Positions 7,668 to 15,763 of a stretch of DNA of 64,000 nt are shown here, in pieces. This stretch comes from CAZYLZ01 sp964648335. Lineage in GTDB: Bacteria > Patescibacteriota > Minisyncoccia > Phycocordibacterales > UBA2100. Each line of letters opens with the position of its first letter. Positions within the stretch are counted from its first letter, which is position 1. Location: assembly GCA_964648335.1 (NCBI GenBank), contig CAZYLZ010000007.1:3178-67177 (forward strand). The letters are read 5' to 3'. Both the position numbers and the translations under genes were made by a program. The notes under the pieces were generated by a model. That model did not search any database, was not told where the DNA came from, and saw only the letters and a list, made by a program, of their open reading frames with translations.

Positions 7668-8312
7668 TCAGGTACCGTTAAACATATAACCCTCGTTAGG
7701 GAAAAGTTCCTCGATCATTTTTTCGAGTTTTGCGCCATCGATCATTTCGATGCCGACCCGCGTGCCGTCCACGATTGCCTCTTTGCTATACGATCCCGTG
7801 GTCACAAATATGCCGCGTTTGGTTCCATGCAAGACAAACGAGCCCAAGAATTCACGAATTTCGTTTGATCCCACCGATCCTGCATAGCGCTTTACCTGAA
7901 CCGCAGTGATTTCGCCCTTCTTGGTAAGGAGAATATCGATTCCTTTGTCATTACTGCGTCGTGTTACTTCTACTTCGTATCCTTGGTGAGCAAAAAGCCT
8001 CGAGATATGGTGCTCGAACTTAAACGGGTCCATGTCGCGAAACACCGACACAACGCGTTGAATACCCAACTCTTGTGCCTCGGTGTGCCAGGCATTCGAT
8101 TCGTCGATCTTTCCCTTAACAAATCGATACGTGATAACTCCGGCGTATCCAAGACAAGCCAAAGCTCCAAGGGTAAGAATAGTTTGCCAATAGCCCGCAC
8201 CGACGTCGATCAGGGATCGTACAATCGGAGCACCAGCTGCGATCAAAAGTACTGCCCCGACCGCAAGCTCGATGCTGTTGTTCCGTCTTGTCCTGCGCCT
8301 GCGTCGTGCCAT
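7668..8312 (-). CDS. Membrane-anchored Mrr-like (PD-(D/E)xK) restriction endonuclease
   Basis: The product starts MARRRRRTRRNN, has two hydrophobic segments (about residues 15-60), then a C-terminal Mrr-family fold: FEHHISRLFAHQGYEVEV, KGIDILL (metal-binding Asp) and AVQVKRY (Gln-x-Lys active-site strand), followed by FLGSFVLHGTKRGIFVTTG. Mrr-type enzymes cut modified or foreign DNA; membrane-tethered versions are common, with unknown targets. The ATG at 8310-8312 puts the basic stretch at the N-terminus; another in-frame ATG at 8337-8339 would add nine residues, and neither has an SD. It converges on the nuclease/helicase/protease fusion and shares its lower GC content. Confidence 0.85.
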   Translation of the reverse strand: MARRRRRTRRNNSIELAVGAVLLIAAGAPIVRSLIDVGAGYWQTILTLGALACLGYAGVITYRFVKGKIDESNAWHTEAQELGIQRVVSVFRDMDPFKFEHHISRLFAHQGYEVEVTRRSNDKGIDILLTKKGEITAVQVKRYAGSVGSNEIREFLGSFVLHGTKRGIFVTTGSYSKEAIVDGTRVGIEMIDGAKLEKMIEELFPNEGYMFNGT

Positions 8313-8469
8313 ATATGAGTGTTCTACCGCGATTTCCATGCGGGAGCAACGTGCTCATGACCACTAGTGTTCTAATTGTAGCGAATAAGAGGATAAGAAG
8401 CAGGAATAGTGACTGTCGCAATTAATTCTAGATGCTGGCGGCAGGTGCGGGCGGTGGTACCATGGCGGC

Positions 8470-8982
8470 ATGAAAACCATACCTTTGTATGAGCACTCGA
8501 TACCGGTATTTATCGGCGGTCTTAGCAATCTAGGCAAGGTGTTGGACATCGCCGAGACATACGCCGAAAAGCAGAAGAAAAAGCCCGAGAGCGTGTTGCA
8601 TGCGCGGCTTGCGCCCGACATGTTCGACCTCATCCAACAGGTCCAGTATGCATACTTCGTCGCGCTCGATGCCGCCGTTCAGCTTTCGGGACGTCCGATG
8701 CCTGCAGGCTTCGATTACGACGAGACAACGTTTGCTGCGTTGAGAAAAAGTCTTAAGAAAGCCATAATTTTCTTGCGGAGCATTACGCCGGCGCAGTGCG
8801 CAAAAGCCCATACCAAGAAGCTGCCTGTGTTTTACAATCCCGAGAAAAAGGTCCCTGCGCTTACCTTTGTGACCAAGCTTGCGGTACCAAACTTTTTCTT
8901 TCATTGCGCCACGGCATACGGCATTGTCCGCGCCTTTGGAGCGCCGCTCAAGAAATCGGATTATCTCGGCCCAATCCGTTAA
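8470..8982 (+). CDS. DUF1993 family protein
   Basis: The 170-residue product matches the DUF1993 pattern: an N-terminal YEHSIPVFIGGLSNL, then ARLAPDMFDLIQQVQ, a DYDETTFAAL stretch, and the C-terminal PNFFFHCATAYGIVR followed by GAPLKKSDYLG. Members are helical, single-domain and resemble DinB-type four-helix bundles; the function is not known. The start is set by TACCAT at 8458-8463 preceded by TG, 6 bases before the ATG, so the transcript is probably leaderless. It is monocistronic. Confidence 0.85.
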   Translation: MKTIPLYEHSIPVFIGGLSNLGKVLDIAETYAEKQKKKPESVLHARLAPDMFDLIQQVQYAYFVALDAAVQLSGRPMPAGFDYDETTFAALRKSLKKAIIFLRSITPAQCAKAHTKKLPVFYNPEKKVPALTFVTKLAVPNFFFHCATAYGIVRAFGAPLKKSDYLGPIR

Positions 8983-9034
8983 GCGCAGGTGGTGTCTGGA
9001 TGACCAATGCGTGGCCCGACAACGAACAGACTTT

Positions 9035-9928
9035 TTATATACCGCAGACGCGGGACAGCTCGGCTAAGTCTGCCGGTGCAGCTAGGGTCGAGGTTCCGGT
9101 ATTGCTCGCGTACATGATGGCTCCTTTGGTTGGTATGTGGTCCATACCAAGCGAGTGTCCCATCTCGTGGGCCAAGACTCGTACCAACTGCGGGGTGTCG
9201 GTAAATTCGAAAATGGTGATACGACGCTCCGATCCGTACTGGGTATACAATCCCTGCTCGAACTCGCCGACTTTGGCGATGCGCTGGTTGTAGTCGGCGA
9301 TCTTGGCGTTGAGGATGGCCGAAAGCGCAACCAGACTGTCGGCAAGTGCGTTTATTTTGGTTACCTGCGTGTTCTGTATATCTTGCTCGGCCTTGAGGGT
9401 GTCGAAGCGGGTAGCAAGTGCTGCCTCGCGCACGACGAGCTGGCGGTATTCGTCTTGCGAGGCACCACCTTTGGTATTGGTAGCAGCGACATCGGCGTTA
9501 TAGCGCGCCTCGTCGGCCTTGTAGATGGCAAACTGAGCGCTGTTGGTTGCCTGCGCTTCTTTGGTAGAGCTTGCAAACGTCGCAAACTGCGTCTGTATAA
9601 GTTCGAGTGCGGTCTTAAACAGGTTGAGTCGAGCCAAGGTCGCGGCATTTTGTACCGACGTGGCTTGTCGCGAGTCGTAGACGAAATCGATGGGGAGTAC
9701 TGCGCTCGTGGTTGCGTAGACAAAGAGGTTGCGACCAGTTGGCGTTTCCCAAATAGCTTCGGCGCGCGAAAGTGCATCGGTGATAGCGGGCGCGGCAACG
9801 CCAAAGCGCGCGTCGATAGCGCCGATCTTGTAGGTTACGGGCGTCGCACATACACTGCCTGCGCTTGCAATACCATGCGGCAGGAAACAAAAAGCCACTA
9901 CGACGATTCCAAACAGGGTTCGCTTCAT
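9035..9928 (-). CDS. Secreted matrixin-like zinc metalloprotease
   Basis: The 297-residue precursor has a signal peptide (about residues 1-23, ending ASA), a long helical middle (about 95-215) rich in Ala, Lys and Gln that looks coiled-coil, and a C-terminal metzincin site HEMGHSLGMDH (zinc ligands His254, His258, His264) with a Met-turn AIMYAS. This is the M10/matrixin HExxHxxGxxH signature. It should act outside the cytoplasmic membrane. The ATG at 9926-9928 is preceded by TATACT 6 bases away (leaderless). The substrate is unknown. Confidence 0.88.
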   Translation of the reverse strand: MKRTLFGIVVVAFCFLPHGIASAGSVCATPVTYKIGAIDARFGVAAPAITDALSRAEAIWETPTGRNLFVYATTSAVLPIDFVYDSRQATSVQNAATLARLNLFKTALELIQTQFATFASSTKEAQATNSAQFAIYKADEARYNADVAATNTKGGASQDEYRQLVVREAALATRFDTLKAEQDIQNTQVTKINALADSLVALSAILNAKIADYNQRIAKVGEFEQGLYTQYGSERRITIFEFTDTPQLVRVLAHEMGHSLGMDHIPTKGAIMYASNTGTSTLAAPADLAELSRVCGI

Positions 9929-10014
9929 AGCTCAAGTATAAATCCAAGACCTGACTACACAAGTCTCGTATGAAGCGTGGTATCGGGGGTTCCGTTACGG
10001 TAGAATCTCTCTAT

Positions 10015-10371
10015 ATGCTCGTCGATGTCAGGACACCGAGTGAATTTAAGGCGCGGCACGCCGAGGGTGCCACCAACATACCGCTCGAAGACCTCGAGGC
10101 AGGAAAGATTGGAGTGTTGGTAGTGCTCGAAAAAAATACACTCGTACAGATCTACTGCCGCCGCGGCGGACGCGCGAGCCGCGCACAAGAATTGCTGGCG
10201 GAGCGCGGGTTTACCAATGTTCAGAACCTGGGCGGACTTCACGACGTCCTTCGGTTGCAGAGCGGGCCCGACGAAGAATGGCCGAGTGCGGGAGATGCTG
10301 CATACGTCGTGCTCGTCATGGCGGTCGGTACTATCCTCATCGCGCTTGTCGCGTGGTATCTGCTTGCGTAA
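10015..10371 (+). CDS. Rhodanese-like protein with C-terminal membrane anchor
   Basis: The 118-residue protein has a rhodanese fold: LVDVRTPSEFKARHAEGATNIP at the start and the active-site loop YCRRGGRASRA with its catalytic cysteine, followed by NVQNLGG. A single hydrophobic helix ends the protein (about residues 94-117). Rhodaneses transfer sulfane sulfur or act in thiol redox; this one is held at the membrane. ATG 10015 follows TAGAAT (10001-10006) by 8 bases, which supports a leaderless start over the upstream in-frame ATG at 9970. Confidence 0.88.
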   Translation: MLVDVRTPSEFKARHAEGATNIPLEDLEAGKIGVLVVLEKNTLVQIYCRRGGRASRAQELLAERGFTNVQNLGGLHDVLRLQSGPDEEWPSAGDAAYVVLVMAVGTILIALVAWYLLA

Positions 10372-10401
10372 CGTTAGCTACCGAATGCCATTCATAAAAA
10401 A

Positions 10402-10424
10402 TCTCCCCGACCTGGTCGGGGAGA
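10402..10424. terminator. Bidirectional hairpin terminator
   Basis: A TCTCCCCGACC stem with its complement lies between convergent genes, preceded by A6 (a T-run on the minus strand). Confidence 0.75.
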
Positions 10425-10431
10425 CGCATGC

Positions 10432-10737
10432 TTACCTCGTCGGATTTTCGCGACGCCAATCTTCGATGCGCTGCAAACGCACCCGCTTTGACTGGCTATC
10501 CCAGCGTGCTGTCGCCGGATGGCTGACGAGCCGGTAAGGAACCTGGTTGCGCGCCCAGAGCATATTGATCGCGTTCAAGCTTGTTGGGCCGCCGCGGCAC
10601 GATGCCATGCCGCACTCTTCGATGGCGCGAAGTACCGGTTCGTCCGTCTGCTTATAGCGGATAGCGAAGATTTTTTGCCACTCGCTCTCGGGCAGCGCTG
10701 CCACAAAGGTGCGGCTGCCAATAGTTTCGAGTTTCAT
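10432..10737 (-). CDS. Hypothetical small soluble protein
   Basis: The 101-residue product begins MKLETIGSRTFVAALPESEW and ends in a basic, Arg-rich tail (QRIEDWRRENPTR). There is no membrane segment. The start is set by AAGGAG 7 bases before ATG 10735-10737, with TATAGT (10768-10773) as the likely -10. A CRGGP segment sits in the middle. No family is recognised. Confidence 0.7.
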   Translation of the reverse strand: MKLETIGSRTFVAALPESEWQKIFAIRYKQTDEPVLRAIEECGMASCRGGPTSLNAINMLWARNQVPYRLVSHPATARWDSQSKRVRLQRIEDWRRENPTR

Positions 10738-10767
10738 CACGTACTCCTTATGCAAGCCAGTGGGGAA

Positions 10768-10773
10768 CTATAC
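10768..10773 (-). promoter_or_regulatory. Extended -10 element
   Basis: The minus strand reads TTGTATAGT (TG-extended TATAGT) about 30 bases before the SD-led gene ending at 10737. Confidence 0.55.
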
Positions 10774-10813
10774 AAGATTATTTTGCCAGGTAAAGAGTGG
10801 ATAACCAAAAAAA

Positions 10814-10833
10814 TGCGGGCCATACGGGCCCGC
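10814..10833 (-). terminator. Intrinsic terminator of the 42-residue membrane peptide gene
   Basis: GCGGGCC-CGTAT-GGCCCGC on the minus strand is followed directly by seven T residues. Confidence 0.8.
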
Positions 10834-10841
10834 AAGGGTTG

Positions 10842-10970
10842 TCAGTGGGGAATGTAGAACTTCCAAACGAGCAAGAATGCCGCGGCTGCTGCGAGCGTTA
10901 GAGCGAGCATGCAGACGGTGCAGCAGCTTGTCGGGGCGGAGTCTTTGGCGTTTGTATCGCGTGGTGTCAT
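10842..10970 (-). CDS. Small single-pass membrane protein, 42 residues
   Basis: A short frame starts at ATG 10968-10970 after an AAGGAG Shine-Dalgarno and ends with TGA at 10842-10844, directly before an intrinsic terminator. The N-terminal half is polar and contains SCCTVC; residues 20-37 are hydrophobic (LALTLAAAAAFLLVWKF). The SD and terminator together argue it is a true gene. The three cysteines could bind metal or form disulfides. No family is recognised. Confidence 0.7.
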   Translation of the reverse strand: MTPRDTNAKDSAPTSCCTVCMLALTLAAAAAFLLVWKFYIPH

Positions 10971-11078
10971 CGCACTCTCCTTGTGTGTACCGCCTACGAC
11001 CATACCACCCAACGATGCCTGCGCAAGGTGGTTAGGGTCGCGGCAGCCCCCTGTATACTTGGGGCATTACACTCATCA

Positions 11079-12161
11079 ATGTATATGCAAAACAGTCTCA
11101 ACGCTCTCCTCGCCTGGTTTAATCTTCCGCCCATGCGTCTTTCCACCGCGCTGTGGTGGGCACTTGGTATCGTCGTGGTCGTATTTGGAGTGATTCCGTC
11201 TTTGTTTGGTGCGGGACGCGGCGTGTATCTACCGCAAGGCACCTATGGATTTACGACGTCGGGGTTGCAGCCGATGATGCCTTCGGCTGCGTACGACTCG
11301 AGTAGTGTCGGCGGAGCGCCTGCAATGGGTATCGCTTCCTACGAGAAGGGAGAATCGCTTTCGGCACGCAACGTCGCTTCGATCATGCCGCCGCACGTAA
11401 ACGGATCGACCGGCTCGTCCGCCGAAGCCTTCGAGGTGACAAGCTACAGCGCCTCGTACGAGACGGCGCATCTGGACGACACCTGCGCGTCTATCTCGAC
11501 GCTTATGGCCGAGACCTTTGTAGTGTTCGAGAGTGCAAATGCCTACGAGCGCGGGTGCAGCTTTTCGTTCAAGGTAGAGAAGGCACATGTCGACGAGGTA
11601 TTGGCCGAGCTCAAGGCACTCGATCCGAAGTCGCTCTCGCAGAACACTTACACTATCGAGCAGCAGGTGAGCGACTACACCAGCCGTGAAGACAGCCTCA
11701 AGCGCAAGCTCGCATCTATCGACGAAACCATGAAGTCCGCCATGACCGCTTACGACGAGATAACGCGGCTCGCGACCCAGGGCCGCGACGCCGGCAGTCT
11801 CGCCTCGATCATCTCGAGTAAGATTGAGCTCATACGAGAGCTTACCCGCGAGCGCATCAGCGTTACCGACGAGCTCGAGCAGCTCGGGCGCGCGAAGGCG
11901 CGTCAGCTCGACGGCGTCTCGTACACGACCTTTAGCGTCCAGGTGACCGAGCGCCTTTATATAGACGGCACAAGCATCGCCGAATCGTGGCGCAACGCGA
12001 TGCGATCGTTCGTCGATACCATGAACATCCTCGTGCAAGACCTCACAATCAATCTCGTCGCGGTGACGCTTAAGTTGGTCCTCTATATCGCGTACTTCTT
12101 CATCTTGCTAATCGGAGCCAAGTATGTGGTCAAGTTCGCCCAGGCAGTGTGGAAGTGGTAG
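11079..12161 (+). CDS. DUF4349-like membrane protein with coiled coil
   Basis: The 360-residue protein has an N-terminal hydrophobic helix (about residues 20-42), an extracytoplasmic region, a helical stretch (about 200-300: YTIEQQVSDYTSREDSLKRK and onward) predicted to form a coiled coil, and a C-terminal hydrophobic helix (about 325-350). This layout, with an FEVTSYSASYET segment before the coil, matches DUF4349 proteins, whose role is unknown. Start at 11079 or 11085: TATACT at 11054-11059 implies a short leader. It is the only gene of its transcript. Confidence 0.8.
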   Translation: MYMQNSLNALLAWFNLPPMRLSTALWWALGIVVVVFGVIPSLFGAGRGVYLPQGTYGFTTSGLQPMMPSAAYDSSSVGGAPAMGIASYEKGESLSARNVASIMPPHVNGSTGSSAEAFEVTSYSASYETAHLDDTCASISTLMAETFVVFESANAYERGCSFSFKVEKAHVDEVLAELKALDPKSLSQNTYTIEQQVSDYTSREDSLKRKLASIDETMKSAMTAYDEITRLATQGRDAGSLASIISSKIELIRELTRERISVTDELEQLGRAKARQLDGVSYTTFSVQVTERLYIDGTSIAESWRNAMRSFVDTMNILVQDLTINLVAVTLKLVLYIAYFFILLIGAKYVVKFAQAVWKW

Positions 12162-12240
12162 TTGGCTATCCGACTTGCGTACTTTTGGGGGCTTGCTAGT
12201 GTGAAGCTAGTACTGGTCTCACGGTACAGGAGGTGTGGCG

Positions 12241-12528
12241 ATGCAGACCCCAGGAAGGCAAGCAAAGGCGAAGCGCAAGAACAATGTTCGCAGACGCATG
12301 AGCGACCGCGATCTTGCTCGTCTCGGCGGCGGCAAGGTGGCCTACATCAAGGCACTCAGCGCCGAGACGGCCAAGAAACTCTACCCGGCAGTCAAAGGGC
12401 TGCCGCAGGGAATCGAACTCTTTGCACTCCATGCCGCCGACGGTACGCCCCTGGCGCTCACCGACAGCAAGCATGCTGCAATCGGGCATGCCATGAGCGA
12501 TAAGCTCGAGGTGTACCAGGTGCACTAG
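12241..12528 (+). CDS. DUF1150-like protein
   Basis: The 95-residue product has a strongly basic N-terminus (RQAKAKRKNNVRRRM) followed by a compact domain ending ELFALHAADGTPLALTDSKH and LEVYQVH, the signature of DUF1150, a family of unknown function. ATG 12241 is preceded by AGGAGG with 6 bases spacing; a GTG two codons upstream is less well placed. A strong terminator follows. The basic tail could contact nucleic acid, but this is a guess. Confidence 0.75.
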   Translation: MQTPGRQAKAKRKNNVRRRMSDRDLARLGGGKVAYIKALSAETAKKLYPAVKGLPQGIELFALHAADGTPLALTDSKHAAIGHAMSDKLEVYQVH

Positions 12529-12539
12529 CACGAAAAGCA

Positions 12540-12568
12540 AACCCCTCCGTGGCACAGAGGGGTTTTTC
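12540..12568. terminator. Intrinsic terminator
   Basis: AACCCCTC pairs with GAGGGGTT and is followed by TTT, between the DUF1150-like gene and the convergent pseudouridine synthase. Confidence 0.85.
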
Positions 12569-12580
12569 TATTGCATACGA

Positions 12581-13360
12581 TCACCGGCCGACGTGTGCCG
12601 GGGGCTTGCGCGAATCGAGCCCGAGTGAGCGCAAGAAAATTGAGAGCTCCTCGCCTTTAATGGCGCGAAAGCCGCCCTCGGGAAGCTTGTTAAGCGTGAT
12701 GTTAAGTACGCGTACGCGCTTGAGGTCTACCACGGTGTTGTACAACGCCGAGACCATACGTCGGATCTGACGGTTCTTACCTTCGGAGAGGGTTATGCGG
12801 AACGTTGCACCGCCCAAGAGATCTACCTTGCATGGCTTGGTAACGTAGTCGCCGATGTTGACACCGTTCTGCATATTTTCTTTGAACGATGAGCGGAGTT
12901 TTTCTTGCGCCTTCACAATATATTCTTTTGTGTGCTCATTGTCGGGATTCAAGAGGCGATCAGTGACGCGACCGTCGTTGGTGAGGATGATGAGCCCGTG
13001 CGAGTCTTTGTCGAGGCGGCCGATAGGAAACATGCCGCGCATCTCGGGGATATCCTTGAGCACGTCCGAGATAGAGCGTTCGCCGCGCTGAGGCGAATGG
13101 GTGATAACCCCGGCGGGTTTGTTGTATGCCCAGTAAAAAAGTTTTGTCTTCTGTCCGCGGACACGCACCTCGACTTCGTCGGTCTCTTCGACCTTGTCGC
13201 CGAGGTTCGCAACCTTGCCGTTGATACGAACGACACCCTGCTTGACTAAGGCGTCACCACCTAAGCGCGTCGAAAAACCTCGGCTGGCGAGGTATTTGTT
13301 GATACGCATCGGATAGCCGGTCTTTTCCGCTGGGGGTGTTTGTACGGCGCGCTTCTTCAT
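12581..13360 (-). CDS. rluF: Pseudouridine synthase, RluF/RsuA family
   Basis: The 259-residue protein has an N-terminal S4 RNA-binding domain (MRINKYLASRGFSTRLGGDA) and an RsuA-type catalytic domain with the catalytic Asp in PIGRLDKDSHGLIILTNDG, then KEYIVKAQEKL and LSEGKNRQIRRM. It isomerises uridine in RNA to pseudouridine. The line-up NPDNEHTKEY and KPCKVD is closest to RluF, which modifies a 23S rRNA uridine; RluB and RsuA are alternatives. The ATG at 13358-13360 follows TATACT by 8 bases (leaderless), divergent from msrB. Confidence 0.88.
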   Translation of the reverse strand: MKKRAVQTPPAEKTGYPMRINKYLASRGFSTRLGGDALVKQGVVRINGKVANLGDKVEETDEVEVRVRGQKTKLFYWAYNKPAGVITHSPQRGERSISDVLKDIPEMRGMFPIGRLDKDSHGLIILTNDGRVTDRLLNPDNEHTKEYIVKAQEKLRSSFKENMQNGVNIGDYVTKPCKVDLLGGATFRITLSEGKNRQIRRMVSALYNTVVDLKRVRVLNITLNKLPEGGFRAIKGEELSIFLRSLGLDSRKPPAHVGR

Positions 13361-13460
13361 AGGTAGAGAGTATACACTAGAATGGCAAAAAGCCCAGTCG
13401 TCAAGTATCTGGCCAGGAGCGACGAGCGACAGCACCGGTCGAGCCGTGTACAATCGTTCC

Positions 13461-14003
13461 ATGAACCGTTACACCTGGCTTGTCGTCATCATCGGTCTTT
13501 TGGCTGCGGCCGCCATGGCGGGGTCGGGACTTATGGCACGCAAAGGTATGGCTGCTCCGGTGGCGAAGGGCGCGCCGAGCGTGGAAACAGCGTTGCGCTC
13601 CAAGCTCTCACCCCTCCAATACCACGTGACCCAAGAAGACGGCACCGAGTCACCGTACGCAAACGAGTATTGGGACAATCACGAAGACGGCATTTATGTC
13701 GACGTCGTATCGGGCGAGCCGTTGTTCTCGTCGAAAGACAAATACGATTCGCACACGGGATGGCCGTCGTTTACCAAACCGCTTGTGCCCGAGAACATTA
13801 CCGAGAAAAAAGATTCGCTCCTCGGGTACGAACGTACCGAAGTGCGGTCCAAGCAGGCCAACTCGCACCTGGGACATGTATTTACCGACGGCCCGGCACC
13901 CTTGGGTTTGCGCTACTGCATGAACTCGGCAGCGATGCGCTTTATCGCAAAAAAAGATCTCGTCACCGAAGGTTACGGCGACTATGCACGGCTCTTTCAA
14001 TAA
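13461..14003 (+). CDS. msrB: Membrane-anchored peptide-methionine (R)-S-oxide reductase
   Basis: The 180-residue protein has an N-terminal signal-anchor (about residues 4-22) and an MsrB domain: EYWDNHEDGIYVDVVSGEPL, SHTGWPSFTKP, ANSHLGHVF and the catalytic Cys153 in GLRYCMNSAAMRF. It lacks the zinc CxxC pairs and has Thr where many have a resolving Cys (HTGWPSF), so recycling would need another thiol, possibly supplied by the thioredoxin-like protein at 37294. It repairs oxidised methionine outside the cytoplasm. TACAAT lies 6 bases before the ATG (leaderless). Confidence 0.92.
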   Translation: MNRYTWLVVIIGLLAAAAMAGSGLMARKGMAAPVAKGAPSVETALRSKLSPLQYHVTQEDGTESPYANEYWDNHEDGIYVDVVSGEPLFSSKDKYDSHTGWPSFTKPLVPENITEKKDSLLGYERTEVRSKQANSHLGHVFTDGPAPLGLRYCMNSAAMRFIAKKDLVTEGYGDYARLFQ

Positions 14004-14006
14004 GTC

Positions 14007-14981
14007 ATGAACCCTACGCATCTTGCGGGACTCGCATTTCGCTTCGGGTTGGGTACAGTTGTTTCGTGCAAGCGGATTGCAGAGGGCGTGCTTAACGATA
14101 ATTACCTTCTCAAAACCACTGCTGCAAACTATTTCATCAAGCAGGTACGGGCGAAGCGGGTACCAGACGTACCATATATTGCCGCAGTCGAGTCGCTGAT
14201 GGCGTCGCGCGAGATTCCGGCGATATGCATGCTGCGCGATCGCGACGGCAATCCTTCGGTCGCGTTCGAGGACAAGACGTACACACTCTATCCCTATGTC
14301 GCGAGCGACCGGTCGCATGCGTACATCGAGGCCGACTACGAACGTATGGGCGCGCTCTTGGCACGCATCCACGAAGTAGGAAGTCATGATATACCTCCGT
14401 TTTTACAAAGCCGCGCGTTTGCTCGCGCTGATGGCGATTTGGCACGATCAAGTCTCGAAGGGTATGCGCGAGAGCTGCGCGGACAGCCACAGAACAAGAC
14501 TGATCGCGATTTCTTGGCATATATCGATCTCAAGCTGTCGCTCATGAATACGCCAAAGGCACCGGAGCTGCCAAACGTTACCTTGGGTCATGGCGATTAT
14601 CATGCTGGCAACCTCCTTATCGACAAGAAGACCCGTGCGATAGTAGGCGTGTGCGATTGGGAAAAAGCCGAGATGACGCCGAGGGCGTACGAGGTCGCCC
14701 GCTCGACTCTCTATACCTGTTTCGACGGTACTATCGCAGAAGAGAAGGCGGTACGCTTTTCGCGAGCATTCTTGCGGGGCTACCTGCGCGCAAACCCGCT
14801 CGACGAAAGCGAACTTCGTGCTGGCTTCGCCATGCGGTTCGAGCGTTCGGTACGTTCGAATTGGATTGAGGCGGCGTATTACGACCGCGGCGACTCTCGT
14901 TCGAACAAATTTATCGCGAGCGAGATGCGCACGCTCGAACGGTTCGTGCGTGGCGACCTGCTCGAGAAGATCCTGTCTTGA
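14007..14981 (+). CDS. APH/homoserine-kinase-like phosphotransferase
   Basis: The 324-residue protein has the choline-kinase/APH fold: a glycine-rich GVLNDNYLLKT, the KQVRAK lysine strand, the catalytic loop LGHGDYHAGNLLID (HGDxxxxN) and VCDWEKAEMTPRAYEVAR (metal-binding Asp). It should transfer phosphate from ATP to a small hydroxylated molecule; ThrB-II-like and fructosamine-kinase-like members look similar, so the substrate is open. It starts three bases after msrB and is probably co-transcribed. The neighbours give no pathway clue. Confidence 0.82.
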   Translation: MNPTHLAGLAFRFGLGTVVSCKRIAEGVLNDNYLLKTTAANYFIKQVRAKRVPDVPYIAAVESLMASREIPAICMLRDRDGNPSVAFEDKTYTLYPYVASDRSHAYIEADYERMGALLARIHEVGSHDIPPFLQSRAFARADGDLARSSLEGYARELRGQPQNKTDRDFLAYIDLKLSLMNTPKAPELPNVTLGHGDYHAGNLLIDKKTRAIVGVCDWEKAEMTPRAYEVARSTLYTCFDGTIAEEKAVRFSRAFLRGYLRANPLDESELRAGFAMRFERSVRSNWIEAAYYDRGDSRSNKFIASEMRTLERFVRGDLLEKILS

Positions 14982-15024
14982 TAACGCGCCTTGGCCCGAC
15001 TGTGCCGCGGTATACTTATACCGA

Positions 15025-15762
15025 ATGAAGTCGTATCACGTGCGCATGTATCATCCGTTTCCCGCGATGCGCTCGTGGGAGCACCTGGTGGCGATCGCCG
15101 GCATCGTGGTGGTGCCGCTTCTCATGTTCGTGGGCTTCTCGCTCTTTACCGGAATTGCATTGCCGAGCGTGTTCGAGAATCTCGGCGTCTCGATCTACCG
15201 CATCGTCACTGCGCTCATCATCTCGATAGTGTTGGGTTGGACGGCTGCGGTTCTGTTTTATCATGGACCGCGCTCAAAGGTAGCGCTCCCAGCCTTCGAT
15301 GTCTTGCAGAGCCTCCCAACATCGGCGACTTTGCCGATAGCGACATTGTACCTGGGTCCGAGCGACGCGACGGTCATCATCTTTCTGGTGTTTACGATCG
15401 TCTGGCCGATGTTCTTCACGGTGGTGAGTTCCCTCAAACAGGTACGAAAAGACTGGGTCGAGGCGGTGCAGATGTCACGGATATCGGGGTTCGATTATCT
15501 GCGCCTCTTCTTGGTGCCTGTCTCGGTTCCGGGACTCGTCACCGGAACCATCATTGGGCTCGGTGAAGGTTGGGAGACGCTCATCGCGACCGAGCTTATC
15601 GTGCATGCGCCGCGGGGCTTAGGATCGTTCTTCGATTCGTTCTCGACCGACATATGGTCTACCACCTTCGGTATCTTGGCACTTCTTGCGGTCATATTCG
15701 CAATCAACAAGCTCGTGTGGCTGCCACTGCTCGAATGGAGCCATACCCTCATAGAAGAATGA
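15025..15762 (+). CDS. ABC transporter permease, SsuC/TauC type
   Basis: The 245-residue protein has about six hydrophobic segments and the EAA loop (WVEAVQMSRISGFDYLRLF, then PVSVPGLVTG) of nitrate/sulfonate/taurine-type importers. ATG 15025 follows TATACT (15011-15016) by 8 bases; the in-frame stretch upstream overlaps the kinase gene and is not coding. The ATP-binding subunit follows after one base. No substrate-binding protein is present in this window, so the ligand is unknown. Confidence 0.88.
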   Translation: MKSYHVRMYHPFPAMRSWEHLVAIAGIVVVPLLMFVGFSLFTGIALPSVFENLGVSIYRIVTALIISIVLGWTAAVLFYHGPRSKVALPAFDVLQSLPTSATLPIATLYLGPSDATVIIFLVFTIVWPMFFTVVSSLKQVRKDWVEAVQMSRISGFDYLRLFLVPVSVPGLVTGTIIGLGEGWETLIATELIVHAPRGLGSFFDSFSTDIWSTTFGILALLAVIFAINKLVWLPLLEWSHTLIEE

Positions 15763-15763
15763 T

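Noticed and set aside
10999..12038. Long minus-strand frame opposite the DUF4349 gene (from about 11229)
   Set aside because: It lacks an SD or promoter and is a composition effect of the GC-rich coding strand.
13382..14095. Long frame overlapping msrB in another register
   Set aside because: Its translation is Arg/Cys-rich with no motif, and the msrB frame has clear family motifs and a placed promoter.
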